The position numbers and the translations under genes are program-made. DNA of 64,000 bases. Origin: Bacillota bacterium. Lineage in GTDB: Bacteria; Bacillota; Sulfobacillia; Fermentithermobacillales; Fermentithermobacillaceae. This document shows positions 48,802 to 59,596 of this stretch, one piece after another. Under the pieces are notes generated by a model that saw only the letters and a program-made list of their open reading frames with translations, had not been told where the DNA came from and did not search any database. The DNA lies in the NCBI GenBank assembly GCA_012841065.1, contig DUVI01000042.1:1-64000 (forward strand), read 5' to 3'. Position 1 is the stretch's first letter. Each line of letters opens with the position of its first letter.

Positions 48802-49251
48802 TCAGAACTCCTTCTTGCTGGAAATCAATATAGTAACCGGCCCGTCATTTACAAGTTCCACTTGCATGTTGGCGCCGAAAACCCCGGTCTTGACAGTCAA
48901 GCCCATGCCCTGCAATTCTTCCACCACTTTCAGGTACAACTCCTCACCCTTTTGAGGAGGCGCTGCCTGGTCGAATCCAGGACGTTTGCCTTTTTTTACA
49001 TCCCCGTACAACGTGAACTGGGATACTACAAGAACCTCGCCTGATATATCCAGAAGCGAAAGGTTCATTTTGCCTTCTTCATCAGAAAACACCCTTAAGC
49101 CGGCGATCTTACCGGCCATGTAGGTTACATCTTTTTCAGTATCGTCTTTCCCCACGCCTAAAAGCACAAGGGCCCCAGGGCCGATAGCTGAGACTTGTTC
49201 ACCATCTACTACAACTCTTGCGCTTCTAACTCGTTGAAACACAGCCCGCAC
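48802..49251 (-). CDS. dtd: D-aminoacyl-tRNA deacylase
   Basis: [18 protein letters not shown]...[23 protein letters not shown]...[11 protein letters not shown]. Confidence 0.95.
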   Translation of the reverse strand: MRAVFQRVRSARVVVDGEQVSAIGPGALVLLGVGKDDTEKDVTYMAGKIAGLRVFSDEEGKMNLSLLDISGEVLVVSQFTLYGDVKKGKRPGFDQAAPPQKGEELYLKVVEELQGMGLTVKTGVFGANMQVELVNDGPVTILISSKKEF

Positions 49252-49254
49252 AAC

Positions 49255-51420
49255 TTATCTCTCCTTACCGAAAACACGCTTCACTGCCATGATACCTTCT
49301 ATTTGCCTGATACTGGCAACCACTTTCTTGAGTTCGTTGAGATCATGGGTTTCAAACTGAATGGTGATCCTTGCGATCCCGTCAGGCTGTCCCCTGGCGG
49401 TGGCGTTGGTAATATTGGAGCCCATGTTGGCTATGACAGATGTAACCTCGGCAAACAATCCGGGCCTGTCTCCGCCCTCAACCAGTATTTCTACAGGGTA
49501 AGACGCTCTTACCTCGGCCTTCCACGATGCTTCAATGAACCGTTCTGTATCGGTAAGCGACAACAGGGTGGGACAATCCAGCCTATGGATGGTAACCCCG
49601 CGCCCTCTCGTGATATATCCGATTATCGGGTCCCCAGGTAGAGGTGAACAGCACTGGGCGAGGCGCACCAGCATACCGTCCATCCCTTTGACGATGACCG
49701 CTTCTTCCGGACCCCTGGGTTTCTTGGGAACCGCCTTGGGAGCTTCCTCCCGCTTGGGCAATAAATCCGGCGCGGTTTTGGCAGCTTCTTCACGCAACAT
49801 TGTTGTGAGGTGGACTGCACTAATCCCTCCGTAGGAAATAGCTGCATATACGCTTTGCAGGTCGGGATAATTCAATTTACGCAGCACATTCCCGGCTACT
49901 CCGGCGTCGATAAGATCTGCCAGTTTCACATCTAGCTTCTGTTGCACCTCATTCTCAAGGGTGGCCTTGCCCCGGGCAATATCTTCTTCCCGCAACTGCT
50001 TCCTGAAAAAACTCCTGATTTTAGAGCGCGCCCCGGATGTCTTGACGATATCCAGCCAGTCCCGGCTGGGGCCTGATGATTGGCGTGAAGTGAGAATCTC
50101 GACTATGTCCCCTGTGTTGAGCTTGTAGGATAAAGGAACCAGTTTGCCGTTGACCTTTGCCCCGACACACTGGTGGCCGATATCTGTGTGAATCCTGTAA
50201 GCAAAATCAAGGGGTGTGGATCCTACAGGCAGATCGATAACATCGCCCTTGGGAGTGAATACGAAGACCTCATCATTGAACAGATCCAGCTTGAGGGCCT
50301 CCATGAATTCACCGGCGTCGGTCATCTCCCTTTGCCAATCAGCCAGTTGGCGCAACCATGACATCTTCTGATCGAATGATTGGTCCGACCGTCTTTCCTT
50401 ATATTTCCAGTGAGCTGCACTGCCGTATTCAGCAGTCCGGTCCATCTCCCTGGTCCTTATCTGTATTTCGAAAGGCTGCCCTAAAGGTCCTAATACGGTG
50501 GTATGCAGCGACTGGTAGCCGTTAGGCTTGGGCATGGCAATGTAGTCTTTGAACCTTCCGGGCATGGGTTTCCAGAGAGTATGAGCTAACCCCAATACTT
50601 CGTAGCAATCGCTGACGGTAGCCACGATAACTCTCACCGCCAGCAGGTCAAATATCTGTGAAATATCAGTGTCCTGGCGCTTCATTTTCCGGTATATGCT
50701 ATACAGGTTCTTGGCCCTACCTTGAATTTCCGCCTGTATACCGTGCTGTGCAAGCAAGTCTTGCAGACGGCTGATTACCATGGCTACCTCGGCCTCACGC
50801 TCGCTGCGCTTGGCCACCATCTGCTTTGCTAGGGAGCGGTATTCGTCAGGGTAAAGGTACCTGAACCCCAAATCCTCAAGTTCCCACTTGAACCGCCAAA
50901 TCCCCAGACGGTGGGCCAGAGGGGCGTATATGTCCAAAGTCTCTTCTGCAGTCTGTTTCTGTTTCTCAACAGGAAGCGCATCCAGGGTCCTGAGGTTATG
51001 CATGCGGTCGGCAAGCCGGATTACCACAACCCGCCAGTCTTCCGCCATGGCCAAGAACATTTTGCGCAGGTTCGACACCTGCTCTTCCATCCGCGAGTGA
51101 AACTGGATCCGGCTCAGCTTGGTCACCCCGTCGACCAATCTGGCTATCTCAACGCCAAACTCTTGCCGTATCTCTTCAATTGTAACGTCAGTATCTTCCA
51201 CTACATCGTGAAGCAGGGCAGCGGCGAGGGTATGAGCATCCCCTTCCAGTTCGGACAGTATCCGGGCTACAGCAACCGGATGCTCAATATACTCCTCTCC
51301 CGATAACCTGAATTGCCCTTGGTGAGCCTTGGCAGCAAAAACATAGGCCCTCTGGACCAGTTGCTTGTCCTGGTCCGACAAGTAAGCACCTATGTCATCT
51401 TGCAGTTTGGTAACTGCCAT
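49255..51420 (-). CDS. relA: Bifunctional (p)ppGpp synthetase/hydrolase RelA/SpoT
   Basis: AALLHDVVEDTDVT (HD), YKERRSDQSFDQKMSWLRQL, TGS and ACT regions. Confidence 0.96.
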   Translation of the reverse strand: MAVTKLQDDIGAYLSDQDKQLVQRAYVFAAKAHQGQFRLSGEEYIEHPVAVARILSELEGDAHTLAAALLHDVVEDTDVTIEEIRQEFGVEIARLVDGVTKLSRIQFHSRMEEQVSNLRKMFLAMAEDWRVVVIRLADRMHNLRTLDALPVEKQKQTAEETLDIYAPLAHRLGIWRFKWELEDLGFRYLYPDEYRSLAKQMVAKRSEREAEVAMVISRLQDLLAQHGIQAEIQGRAKNLYSIYRKMKRQDTDISQIFDLLAVRVIVATVSDCYEVLGLAHTLWKPMPGRFKDYIAMPKPNGYQSLHTTVLGPLGQPFEIQIRTREMDRTAEYGSAAHWKYKERRSDQSFDQKMSWLRQLADWQREMTDAGEFMEALKLDLFNDEVFVFTPKGDVIDLPVGSTPLDFAYRIHTDIGHQCVGAKVNGKLVPLSYKLNTGDIVEILTSRQSSGPSRDWLDIVKTSGARSKIRSFFRKQLREEDIARGKATLENEVQQKLDVKLADLIDAGVAGNVLRKLNYPDLQSVYAAISYGGISAVHLTTMLREEAAKTAPDLLPKREEAPKAVPKKPRGPEEAVIVKGMDGMLVRLAQCCSPLPGDPIIGYITRGRGVTIHRLDCPTLLSLTDTERFIEASWKAEVRASYPVEILVEGGDRPGLFAEVTSVIANMGSNITNATARGQPDGIARITIQFETHDLNELKKVVASIRQIEGIMAVKRVFGKER

Positions 51421-51440
51421 GGCCTCCTCCTCGTATTTTC

Positions 51441-51487
51441 AAAAAGCGACATTCCTGGTTTGCCGTTTAGCCCGAATGTCGCTTTTT
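51441..51487 (-). terminator. Rho-independent terminator between apt and relA
   Basis: aaaaagcgacattc / gaatgtcgcttttt perfect 14-bp stem with T-run. Confidence 0.8.
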
Positions 51488-51513
51488 CTGACTATCCTAT
51501 TGAATTGCACCCT

Positions 51514-51547
51514 AATCTTGCTATTTGCAAAATCTTGCTATTTGCAA
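51514..51547. repeat. 17-bp exact tandem duplication
   Basis: aatcttgctatttgcaa at 51514-51530 and 51531-51547. Confidence 0.9.
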
Positions 51548-51578
51548 AGCTTGCCATTCAAAGCAACCGTGCAAGTTG

Positions 51579-52121
51579 CTAACTTTCGAGCTTAACCACT
51601 GAATAAACCTCATACCCCATTTTAGATAGATTAGCCCTACCTGGAATGTAAGTCAACTCAATCAAAAACACCACACCGGCGATTTCGCCGCCAAGTTTGT
51701 CGACCATATCGATGGTAGCGGCAATGGTACCTCCCGTGGCAAGCAGATCATCCACTACCAATACCCGTTGCCCGGGCTCTACAGCATCTTTATGTATCTC
51801 AAGGGTATCAGTTCCATATTCCAGCTCGTATTCTCCTTGGAGGGTATCCCAGGGCAACTTCCCTTTCTTCCTGACCGGAGCAAACCCTTTGCCCATGGCG
51901 TAAGCAAGTGCGCTCCCTATGATGAACCCCCTGGCTTCTGGCGCCACGATCACATCGAAGTCGATCTGTTCGCATACATCCTTGAGAGCATCTATGCACT
52001 TCTTGAACAACTCAGGATCTTTCAGAAGGAGAGTTATGTCTTTGAAACTAACCCCTTCCTGGGGAAAATCCGGGATCACCCTAATGTTCGACATTATTTG
52101 TTTTTCGACGCTTTCCCCCAT
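51579..52121 (-). CDS. apt: Adenine phosphoribosyltransferase
   Basis: FPQEGVSFKDITLLL, VAPEARGFIIGSALAYAMG, VLVVDDLLATGGTIAA. Confidence 0.96.
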   Translation of the reverse strand: MGESVEKQIMSNIRVIPDFPQEGVSFKDITLLLKDPELFKKCIDALKDVCEQIDFDVIVAPEARGFIIGSALAYAMGKGFAPVRKKGKLPWDTLQGEYELEYGTDTLEIHKDAVEPGQRVLVVDDLLATGGTIAATIDMVDKLGGEIAGVVFLIELTYIPGRANLSKMGYEVYSVVKLES

Positions 52122-52134
52122 GCTTTATCCCTCC

Positions 52135-54786
52135 CTAAAATCGTTCCATCAGCCGCCCGGCAGCCTTCCGGAGCTTGCGCCCTTTCACATACAAGGGTGA
52201 GCCTGAAAGGCTTACTTGTCCCTTGGGCCTGTGTAAGACAAACATGGGTATCCGGTTAACAACATCGAAAGATATCATACCCAGTTCCATCATAATGGAA
52301 ATACACGACTCCAAGAGCACCAAGTGCTGCTCGTAAGCGGCATCCTTAAGTTCCACAAACTCGTGTGAATACAAGGGGCCGGCCTCCCAGACAGGAATAC
52401 ATCCGCTACCCGGCCTAATGAGAAACTTCCACACTTGCTCTACGTATTCCTTTGAAGGATAACGGGCAAGAAGCCACGTGATTGAATCTTCCGCATAACC
52501 ATCGGGAAAGATGCTCTCTATCCCCTGGGACGTTGATAGATCCGCGAGTTTGTCATTGGATTTCCGGGAAATCGGCGGGTGAACCACCACGAGCTTAGCC
52601 CCACGTCCGATGTCCTCTTCCACGAGACTCCAGGGAGCATCAGATACAACTACCCCGTTTTCCCTCTCGAGAATGACCTTTGCATTGTGGGCAAGCGCAC
52701 CGTTGTGTGTGCTCAAGTGCAAACCGGCTTCGATACCGAGGCGTCTCAGCGCAACCCACATGGCGGCTGCGGCATCACGGCTCCACGTGTAGAAAACCGT
52801 AGGCCCACGGTCTGGGATATACCGCGCCAGACTCATGTATTTTTGGCCCAACTTGCTCCAGGGAAGGCGGACATCCTCTACAAACAGGGAAACCGTATCC
52901 CGGCCAAGGAATGTATTGCGGTTGGGAGCAAAAACCACGTCGCAAGCTCCGGGAAGACATACCTCTGAAACCTTGTGGCCTGCACCAAACCATACCAGCC
53001 TGACCGGGTTGGGTGTACCGCCAATCGTGAGTTCAAGATGATCCTGCGTCTTGCCGATCAGCCTTACGCCGGTAATCTTGCCTCCGAAAAGCCCCAACAA
53101 GGGCCTGGGATTTCCTGTTCCAAAGGGCTCCAGGAATACCAAAGGCATTAGCGTTTCCTCACGACAATCTTCAACACTCACCAGTCCGTCTAATTGTAAC
53201 GTCGGTTCGATCAATTTATCTCCCAAAAGCTGCCTCACAGCTGCCTCAAATCTGTCTGCAAACGCCGACACGTGCTCACTGCGGACCGAAAATCCTCCTG
53301 CAGCTTCATGGCCGCCGTAAGTGACCAGGAAATCCTTGCACTCTGACAAGGCCTGGTGAACGTTGAGTCCCGGGATCCCGCGCACTGAGCCCTTAAGCAC
53401 CCGACCTTCGCCTGCAATCAAAGCGCAAGGCCGCCAGTACCTGTCTCTTACCTTGGACGCGGCGATACCTACAACCCCTTGGTGCCACGAAGCTCCAACC
53501 TCACAGATGGAGTACCGGGGGTATCCCGGATAACCCCCACCGGCTCCCTGGCATGCATCTGACAAGACTCCAATTGCGAGCTTGTCGATTCTTTCATAAC
53601 ATTCCTCAAGCATGACCAGCTCAATCTTACGCCTCTGGCGGTTGAGCCGGTCCAGTTCCCGTGCCATCTCAAAAGCCTTGTGCAGATCATCCTCACAAAG
53701 CAGGTTGAACGCATCCCGGGCATGGCTTAGCCGGGCGGCGGCGTTAATCCTGGGTACCAATGCAAACACAACATCCCGCTCAAACTCCAGGTCCCGGACC
53801 TCAACCACACCCGCAAGTGTTTGTTCATCCAATCTCCCAAGGCCAAGAGATTCATCCGGACTGCTTTCAAGCAATTCAGTAGCTGCACAGCTGCATTGGC
53901 CAAGATCTCCTCCAAGCTTGAAAATCCCTGAAACGCACAGCAGGGCAAAGATTCCTGGGCGGCAGGTGTGTTGTAGCTGCCTCACGCCTTGTCTCACCCA
54001 CAAACGATTGAGCCCTGTCACAGGGTGGCCGTCTCCCGCAATGGACAGGGCAAGCATATCTGTACCCCAATCGGAGGATACCATATCCTCCGAGCCCCTT
54101 TGTTCCAGCAACGCCCTGGCCAACAAATACGCAACTCCGGCACCTGTGAGGGATTGAAGACCAAACGCCTCCCACGAAGGCAACCACGGGTTTATGATTG
54201 CAAGCGCGTCAGGCAAGGAAGCGCCAGGCCTGTGATGGTCTGTGATAATCACATCGATCCCCAGTGATTTGGCTCTCTCACATGCATCCCAACCGGTAAT
54301 CCCACAGTCAGCCGTAATTATCAGGGTGACTCCTTGGGAATGAAACCTGTCTATCAAGTCGGCGTGAAACCCGTAACCATGTTGAAACCTACACGGGAAG
54401 AAAACCTCAACATTATGTATACCTGCAAGTTCCAAACCTTCTTTGAGGATCATTGCGGAGGTTATGCCATCCGCATCGAAATCTGAGTATATGAGCACCT
54501 TGTCCCCTGACCCGGCAACTTGCCCAAGTATTCCGACCGCTTCCTTCATCCCAGGAAGGGCGGCAAATTCGGGAAGAGTTGACTTGCCTCCCCAAAGGTC
54601 TACAGCAGCTTGGATACATCCCCCGGTCCGCCTTAGCAGCAATGAAGCAGTTTCCGTAGGAACATCCAGCATCTCTGACAGAATATCCACTTGGTCCGGA
54701 TCGACGGCCACAGGGTGGTTCCACCGGGCATAAGCTCCTGCTATGTTTGTCAAGAAAGATCCAGCAAATAGTGTGTCCTTTTTCAT
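52135..54786 (-). CDS. recJ: Single-stranded-DNA-specific exonuclease RecJ
   Basis: VLIYSDFDADGITSAMIL, ITADCGITG, IITDHHRPG; C-terminal RecJ OB-type region. Confidence 0.93.
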   Translation of the reverse strand: MKKDTLFAGSFLTNIAGAYARWNHPVAVDPDQVDILSEMLDVPTETASLLLRRTGGCIQAAVDLWGGKSTLPEFAALPGMKEAVGILGQVAGSGDKVLIYSDFDADGITSAMILKEGLELAGIHNVEVFFPCRFQHGYGFHADLIDRFHSQGVTLIITADCGITGWDACERAKSLGIDVIITDHHRPGASLPDALAIINPWLPSWEAFGLQSLTGAGVAYLLARALLEQRGSEDMVSSDWGTDMLALSIAGDGHPVTGLNRLWVRQGVRQLQHTCRPGIFALLCVSGIFKLGGDLGQCSCAATELLESSPDESLGLGRLDEQTLAGVVEVRDLEFERDVVFALVPRINAAARLSHARDAFNLLCEDDLHKAFEMARELDRLNRQRRKIELVMLEECYERIDKLAIGVLSDACQGAGGGYPGYPRYSICEVGASWHQGVVGIAASKVRDRYWRPCALIAGEGRVLKGSVRGIPGLNVHQALSECKDFLVTYGGHEAAGGFSVRSEHVSAFADRFEAAVRQLLGDKLIEPTLQLDGLVSVEDCREETLMPLVFLEPFGTGNPRPLLGLFGGKITGVRLIGKTQDHLELTIGGTPNPVRLVWFGAGHKVSEVCLPGACDVVFAPNRNTFLGRDTVSLFVEDVRLPWSKLGQKYMSLARYIPDRGPTVFYTWSRDAAAAMWVALRRLGIEAGLHLSTHNGALAHNAKVILERENGVVVSDAPWSLVEEDIGRGAKLVVVHPPISRKSNDKLADLSTSQGIESIFPDGYAEDSITWLLARYPSKEYVEQVWKFLIRPGSGCIPVWEAGPLYSHEFVELKDAAYEQHLVLLESCISIMMELGMISFDVVNRIPMFVLHRPKGQVSLSGSPLYVKGRKLRKAAGRLMERF

Positions 54787-54791
54787 CTTGA

Positions 54792-55157
54792 TTACGGAAT
54801 GTCTCTCTCCATCCCGACAGCTCTTAACGCCTCCAACTCAGCCGCCAACCTGTCAGCCTCAGCTGCCAATATATCTGTTTTCTCCTTCTGTTCCTTCAAT
54901 GCTCGCTCAAGTTCAGTGACTTGTCTGGTTGACGCCTCAAGGGACTTGGTGAGCTGCTTCACCTGCCCACGGGTTTTGGCGCCCTTGAACCAAGACCAAA
55001 CCGTTCCCACAATCAGGCCAATCAACAAAGAACCCAACACCACGATGGCCATGTTAAGCGACAAGCTCCAACTCAAGAAGGTAATGGAAACCAGCTGCGC
55101 ATTTTGAACGGCAAATATCACCACCGGAATAAGCAACAGCACCACCAGTATAAGCAT
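54792..55157 (-). CDS. LapA-domain (DUF1049) membrane protein
   Basis: VVIFAVQNAQLVSITFLSWSLSLNMAIVVLGSLLIGLIVG then coiled coil. Confidence 0.85.
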   Translation of the reverse strand: MLILVVLLLIPVVIFAVQNAQLVSITFLSWSLSLNMAIVVLGSLLIGLIVGTVWSWFKGAKTRGQVKQLTKSLEASTRQVTELERALKEQKEKTDILAAEADRLAAELEALRAVGMERDIP

Positions 55158-55208
55158 TGGCCTCACCTCCCGGATGTTTTGTGAATGTACCAAGCTAACA
55201 CGTAGGAT

Positions 55209-55895
55209 TCACTTATGTCTACGACGTTTCCGCGCGTTTTGCCTCTCTTCAGATTCCTCCTTGACAGGAGCTTTGCTCCAGTCATACTGCTCCAGCAATT
55301 TCCCGAAATCTTCCGCCTCGGGGCCGAAGTAGTCATCCATGCTTTCCTCTGTACCTGAATATCTCCGGGCCCCAACGGCCGACCCGTCGTGCCAGGAGCG
55401 GCTCGCCTCACGCTTCTGCCTTTGAACACGAAGTCCTGCCTTTCTGGCTTGCTCCCTGAGTTGATCGCGGGCCCGTTCAACTGATTGCTTGAGATGGATG
55501 TTCTCGAACCCTCCTTGGGTCAAGCCGGGCGGGCCCTGCTTGGATAACTTCACGACTTTGTTTACCCACTGCTTGAGGCCTGCCCTGTGTGAAATTTCCA
55601 TGGCAGGGACGCGTATCACCGAGAACCCCCAGGCCTCCAACTCAGATTGCCGCTTCTTGTCCTCAACCTGACGAGAAGATGTGAGGTGGCTCCACCCGTC
55701 TACCTCGACGATGAGCCACTCATCCACCAGAAAGTCAACTGTGAAATGATTTATGGACACTTCCCTTTCAAACGAAACCCCTGCCTTCTTGAGCGCCTTG
55801 GCTAGTTTGAGTTCGCCGGCTGTGTCCTCGTGATACCCCCATATTTCCTTGGACGTGTATGGCCTAAGGCACCTCTTCTTCATGACAGGCCTCAC
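55209..55895 (-). CDS. DUF559/Vsr-like endonuclease-domain protein
   Basis: FTVDFLVDEWLIVEVDGWSHLTSSRQVEDKKRQSELEAWGFSVIRVPA (PD-(D/E)XK/Vsr-like core). Confidence 0.78.
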   Translation of the reverse strand: MRPVMKKRCLRPYTSKEIWGYHEDTAGELKLAKALKKAGVSFEREVSINHFTVDFLVDEWLIVEVDGWSHLTSSRQVEDKKRQSELEAWGFSVIRVPAMEISHRAGLKQWVNKVVKLSKQGPPGLTQGGFENIHLKQSVERARDQLREQARKAGLRVQRQKREASRSWHDGSAVGARRYSGTEESMDDYFGPEAEDFGKLLEQYDWSKAPVKEESEERQNARKRRRHK

Positions 55896-57996
55896 CTTCT
55901 ACTGATGCCGGCTTGGCAGGAAGCATAAGTACTATGTTTGCCGGCTTCGCCAGGGGCACTGAATAGTCGTCCCCGGGACCCATATATCTGTCGAACCAAG
56001 CCACAATGTATTCCAGTCTCTCCACCCGGTGTAACGGTTTGCCTGTCCGGGACAGGTTATGGTTCCCGCCCGGGAACCTGACCATGACGGCAGGTTTACC
56101 GAGTTTCTTAAGCGCCACGAACATTTCATCTGCCTGGCTTATGGGACACCTCAAGTCCCCTTCACTGTGAATCAGCAGAAGAGGGGTTTCAATGTTCCTT
56201 ACATACATAATAGGTGACCTGGACAGGTAGGCCTCAGAGTTGTCCCACGGATCCCCGTCAAATTCGAACTGGCCGTTCATGTAAGCGTAATCACTGGTTC
56301 CAAACTGGCTGAAGCGGTTACATGTACTCTTGCATGAAACAGCGGCTTTGAACCTGTTGGTGTGCCCAATTATCCAATTTGTCATGTAGCCGCCGTAACT
56401 GCCCCCGGTTACTCCCATCCTGGCGTTGTCTACCCAGGGGATTTTGGCTGCGAAATCTGCAATGGCCATTACATCCCTGAAATCGGCGCCTCCCCAATCA
56501 TGCCGCGTGGCGGCCACAAATTCCTGTCCGTACCCTGTGCTCCCCCTGGGGTTGCCGAAAATCACTCCGTACCCTCGTGCAGCTAATACCTGAAATTCGT
56601 GGAAGAAAGCAAATCCGTAAGCTGAGTGGGGTCCGCCGTGTATTTGCAGCACAAGCGGGTACTTGTTTCCGTCCTGCATCCCGACGGGTTTCATAACCCA
56701 CGCCTGGAGTCTCTGCCCATCGTACGCTTCCACCTCTACTTCTTCAGGACGGCTTAGATACAGGCACTCAAGCAGTTCTTGATTGACTTGAGTTATCCGC
56801 CGCACTTCGCCCTTGCCGGCTTTAACCTCCAACACCGTGTCTTCCGGCTTTGAGGTCTCGATGCTCAAATCAACACACCAAATATCACATATGATGTCCG
56901 GCGAAGTAACTGCAACGGCTAACTTGTCACAAGAAGCAGACTTACTCCAACCGTAGATCACGCACTTTCCGTCCACAATAGGGCTGACGGCCATGGTATC
57001 AACACCAACGCTGTAAAGCCCGGTTGCTCCGCTATTCAGGGCTGTGAAAAATACAGTCTTGCCGTCGGCTGACCAAACCGGTTTTGAACCGGAAGCAGAC
57101 ACCATATCAGATGTGGCAGTCTGCCCAACCCCGAGTTGCGCAGGCCTTGTCAGGAACCTGACAGGCCCTCCCTCCGGATCTACCAGGCATACCCCTGGAA
57201 CGGTGGCGCCCTTGTATTCATTGTCATGCCCGTAGCACGCGATGAGCTTGCCGTCGGGAGACCATGAAGGTGAACACAGTACTGCGTCGCTTGACGTAAG
57301 TCGCTTCATCTCGCCGCCGTTTGCGGGTACCACCCAAATATCTCTCACCGACGAAAGCTCATGATCGGGAAACCTGGAAGATACAAAAGCTATGTATCCG
57401 CCGTCAGGAGACCATTCTGGTTCAAGGCAGTCATAGGGGCCGGTGGTAATCTGAGTCACGTCTCCGGACTCAAGATCCAACACAAAAATCTGGTAGTTGC
57501 TTTCCGGAAGGAACCCGACGGAGTCCAGTTTATGTCTTAGGCGGGTAATCACCCTCACTCCGGAACGGTTGTTTGAGTCTGAATGCTTGCATCCGTCGCT
57601 TCCAAGGGCACTGAAGGCGATTCTCTTGCCGTCAGGGGACCAGGTTGGGTTGCGTACCCCGCCTTCTATCGATGTAGCCTTAGCCGCTTCGCCCCCCTCA
57701 AGGGGCAGAATATACAACTGGTTCTTGTCGTCATCTCTGTCAGATACAAGAGCTACCTTCGTCCCGCAAGGCGACCACCTGGGGCAAGTATCGTTTCCCG
57801 TACCTGAGGTAAGCTTTAAGGGTTCCACCTGGGCGTTATCCAGATGAGCCATGTATATTTGGGTCTTGTATGATTTCAGCGTACCCTTGTCAGTTACTGT
57901 CTTGACTTCGAACAATACCTTGGTTCCGTCAGGGGATATTTGAGGATCCCGCACCCATTTCATGAGATATAAGTCTTCTGAGCTTATAGGTCTCAT
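55864..57996 (-). CDS. S9-family peptidase (acylaminoacyl-peptidase-like)
   Basis: TolB-like WSPDG repeats, IHGGPHSAYG, MGVTGGSYGGYMTNWIIGHT, GGNHNLSRTGKP. Confidence 0.95.
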   Translation of the reverse strand: MRPISSEDLYLMKWVRDPQISPDGTKVLFEVKTVTDKGTLKSYKTQIYMAHLDNAQVEPLKLTSGTGNDTCPRWSPCGTKVALVSDRDDDKNQLYILPLEGGEAAKATSIEGGVRNPTWSPDGKRIAFSALGSDGCKHSDSNNRSGVRVITRLRHKLDSVGFLPESNYQIFVLDLESGDVTQITTGPYDCLEPEWSPDGGYIAFVSSRFPDHELSSVRDIWVVPANGGEMKRLTSSDAVLCSPSWSPDGKLIACYGHDNEYKGATVPGVCLVDPEGGPVRFLTRPAQLGVGQTATSDMVSASGSKPVWSADGKTVFFTALNSGATGLYSVGVDTMAVSPIVDGKCVIYGWSKSASCDKLAVAVTSPDIICDIWCVDLSIETSKPEDTVLEVKAGKGEVRRITQVNQELLECLYLSRPEEVEVEAYDGQRLQAWVMKPVGMQDGNKYPLVLQIHGGPHSAYGFAFFHEFQVLAARGYGVIFGNPRGSTGYGQEFVAATRHDWGGADFRDVMAIADFAAKIPWVDNARMGVTGGSYGGYMTNWIIGHTNRFKAAVSCKSTCNRFSQFGTSDYAYMNGQFEFDGDPWDNSEAYLSRSPIMYVRNIETPLLLIHSEGDLRCPISQADEMFVALKKLGKPAVMVRFPGGNHNLSRTGKPLHRVERLEYIVAWFDRYMGPGDDYSVPLAKPANIVLMLPAKPASVEGEACHEEEVP

Positions 57997-58030
57997 AAAA
58001 AGCTCTCCTTTCGTGAACGCAGTTGGGATT

Positions 58031-59596
58031 CTAACCTGATATATCCTGCGGACTACCCAACTTGCGTTTTACAAGATTTGTTATGAGTACGATCTCTTCA
58101 CATTTGAGGATGAAGGCGCACGCCAGGTACACCGCAACAGAAGCCCCTACAACCAAGAAGGTCAACAATATGTCGTGCTTCATGCTGCCTGTACCGGCTG
58201 TCACGCCCGAATATGTCCCAAGCGCCCATGCGCACATACCCATTACTGCAGATGAAACCAGTATCTTCAGACCAGATCCGGCGAGCTGCCTGAAGTTAAC
58301 TCCAGCAATATGCTTTGTGTAAAACATCAGGCCGGCCACGGCACCTATCCACGACGCCAGTACATTGGCCAGCGCCAGGCCAAGATGCCCCAAGGAGTTG
58401 ACAAACACAAGGTCAAGTACAATATTGACACACGAAACCCCAAAGGCAAGTACCACAGGATACCATGTATTCTGGCTCGAATAGAAACCCACGTCAACAA
58501 TCCTGGCAAGCGCCAACCCTACGATTCCGAGGGAGTAAATCGACAGGGCACCGGCAGTAAGCAAAGTGGCTGTGCCTGTAAACGCGCCCCTCTCAAAGGC
58601 AATCCTGACAATGGGCTTGGCGAGCACCGTAAGCCCAACCGCAGAAGGCACGCACACAAACAGTGCATAACGCGCCCCGGTAATGAGGGTCTCACCCATA
58701 GCTTCATGGTCTTTCCGCGCCCACATTTCAGACAGGGTTGGAAATACCACCGTGATTACGGCGGTGACGAACAGATCGAGGGGCAGCGACCGTATCCTGC
58801 CGGCGAAATTCAGGGCAGCTATTGAGCCGGGGACAAGCCTTGACGCCAGATTCTTGTCGACAAGGGTGTACAGCTGGGTTGCAAGCCCCCCTACCACAAG
58901 GGGAAGTGCCAGCTTGAACACTTGCTTGGTGCCATGATCAGCCTCAGGCCGGAAGCGGAGGCCCAGGCGCAACTTCCGCACCCAAGGGGTTTGAATTGCA
59001 TTATATGACAGGTAACCTGCCACAGTGGCGATGGCCAGACCACCCAAACCCAGTCTAGGAGCTAAGAGGGCTGTAAGAGTGACGATGCAAAGGTTTTGAA
59101 CGAAGGGAGCTATTCCGGGTACGGTAAACTGCTTGTAGGTATTGAGTATACCCTTGTACAACGCACCTAGAAGCGGCAATGCAAACGCAGGAAAGAAAAG
59201 CCTTGTGAGTCCCACTGCACTGTCAAACACATCGCCTGAGAAACCCGGCGCGTACAACCTCACCAGAGCAGGTGCAAACGGGATAGCCACCAATCCTGCA
59301 AAGAGGAACACGCCAACAGACAAGGTAATCACCGACGACGCCAACCTTGCCGCACCCTTCTTGTCATCTTGAGCTGCGTATGAGGCAAAAACCGGCAAGA
59401 ACGCAGTCGACACCGGATTGGAAATAAGTCCGGTAAGCACTGTAGGTATGGCAAGAGCTACAACATACGCATCAGTGAGCCCTGATGCCCCAAAAAACCA
59501 AGCTAAGAGCTGCTCACGCACAAAACCCATGATTTTCGAAAGTACACCCAGAACCGAGACTATTACAGTAGCCCTCGCCATCCCTTTCTTTGACAC
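58031..59596 (-). CDS. murJ: Lipid II flippase MurJ
   Basis: SVLGVLSKIMGFVREQLLAWFFGASGLTDAYVVALAIP, multi-TM MviN family. Confidence 0.93.
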   Translation of the reverse strand: MSKKGMARATVIVSVLGVLSKIMGFVREQLLAWFFGASGLTDAYVVALAIPTVLTGLISNPVSTAFLPVFASYAAQDDKKGAARLASSVITLSVGVFLFAGLVAIPFAPALVRLYAPGFSGDVFDSAVGLTRLFFPAFALPLLGALYKGILNTYKQFTVPGIAPFVQNLCIVTLTALLAPRLGLGGLAIATVAGYLSYNAIQTPWVRKLRLGLRFRPEADHGTKQVFKLALPLVVGGLATQLYTLVDKNLASRLVPGSIAALNFAGRIRSLPLDLFVTAVITVVFPTLSEMWARKDHEAMGETLITGARYALFVCVPSAVGLTVLAKPIVRIAFERGAFTGTATLLTAGALSIYSLGIVGLALARIVDVGFYSSQNTWYPVVLAFGVSCVNIVLDLVFVNSLGHLGLALANVLASWIGAVAGLMFYTKHIAGVNFRQLAGSGLKILVSSAVMGMCAWALGTYSGVTAGTGSMKHDILLTFLVVGASVAVYLACAFILKCEEIVLITNLVKRKLGSPQDISG

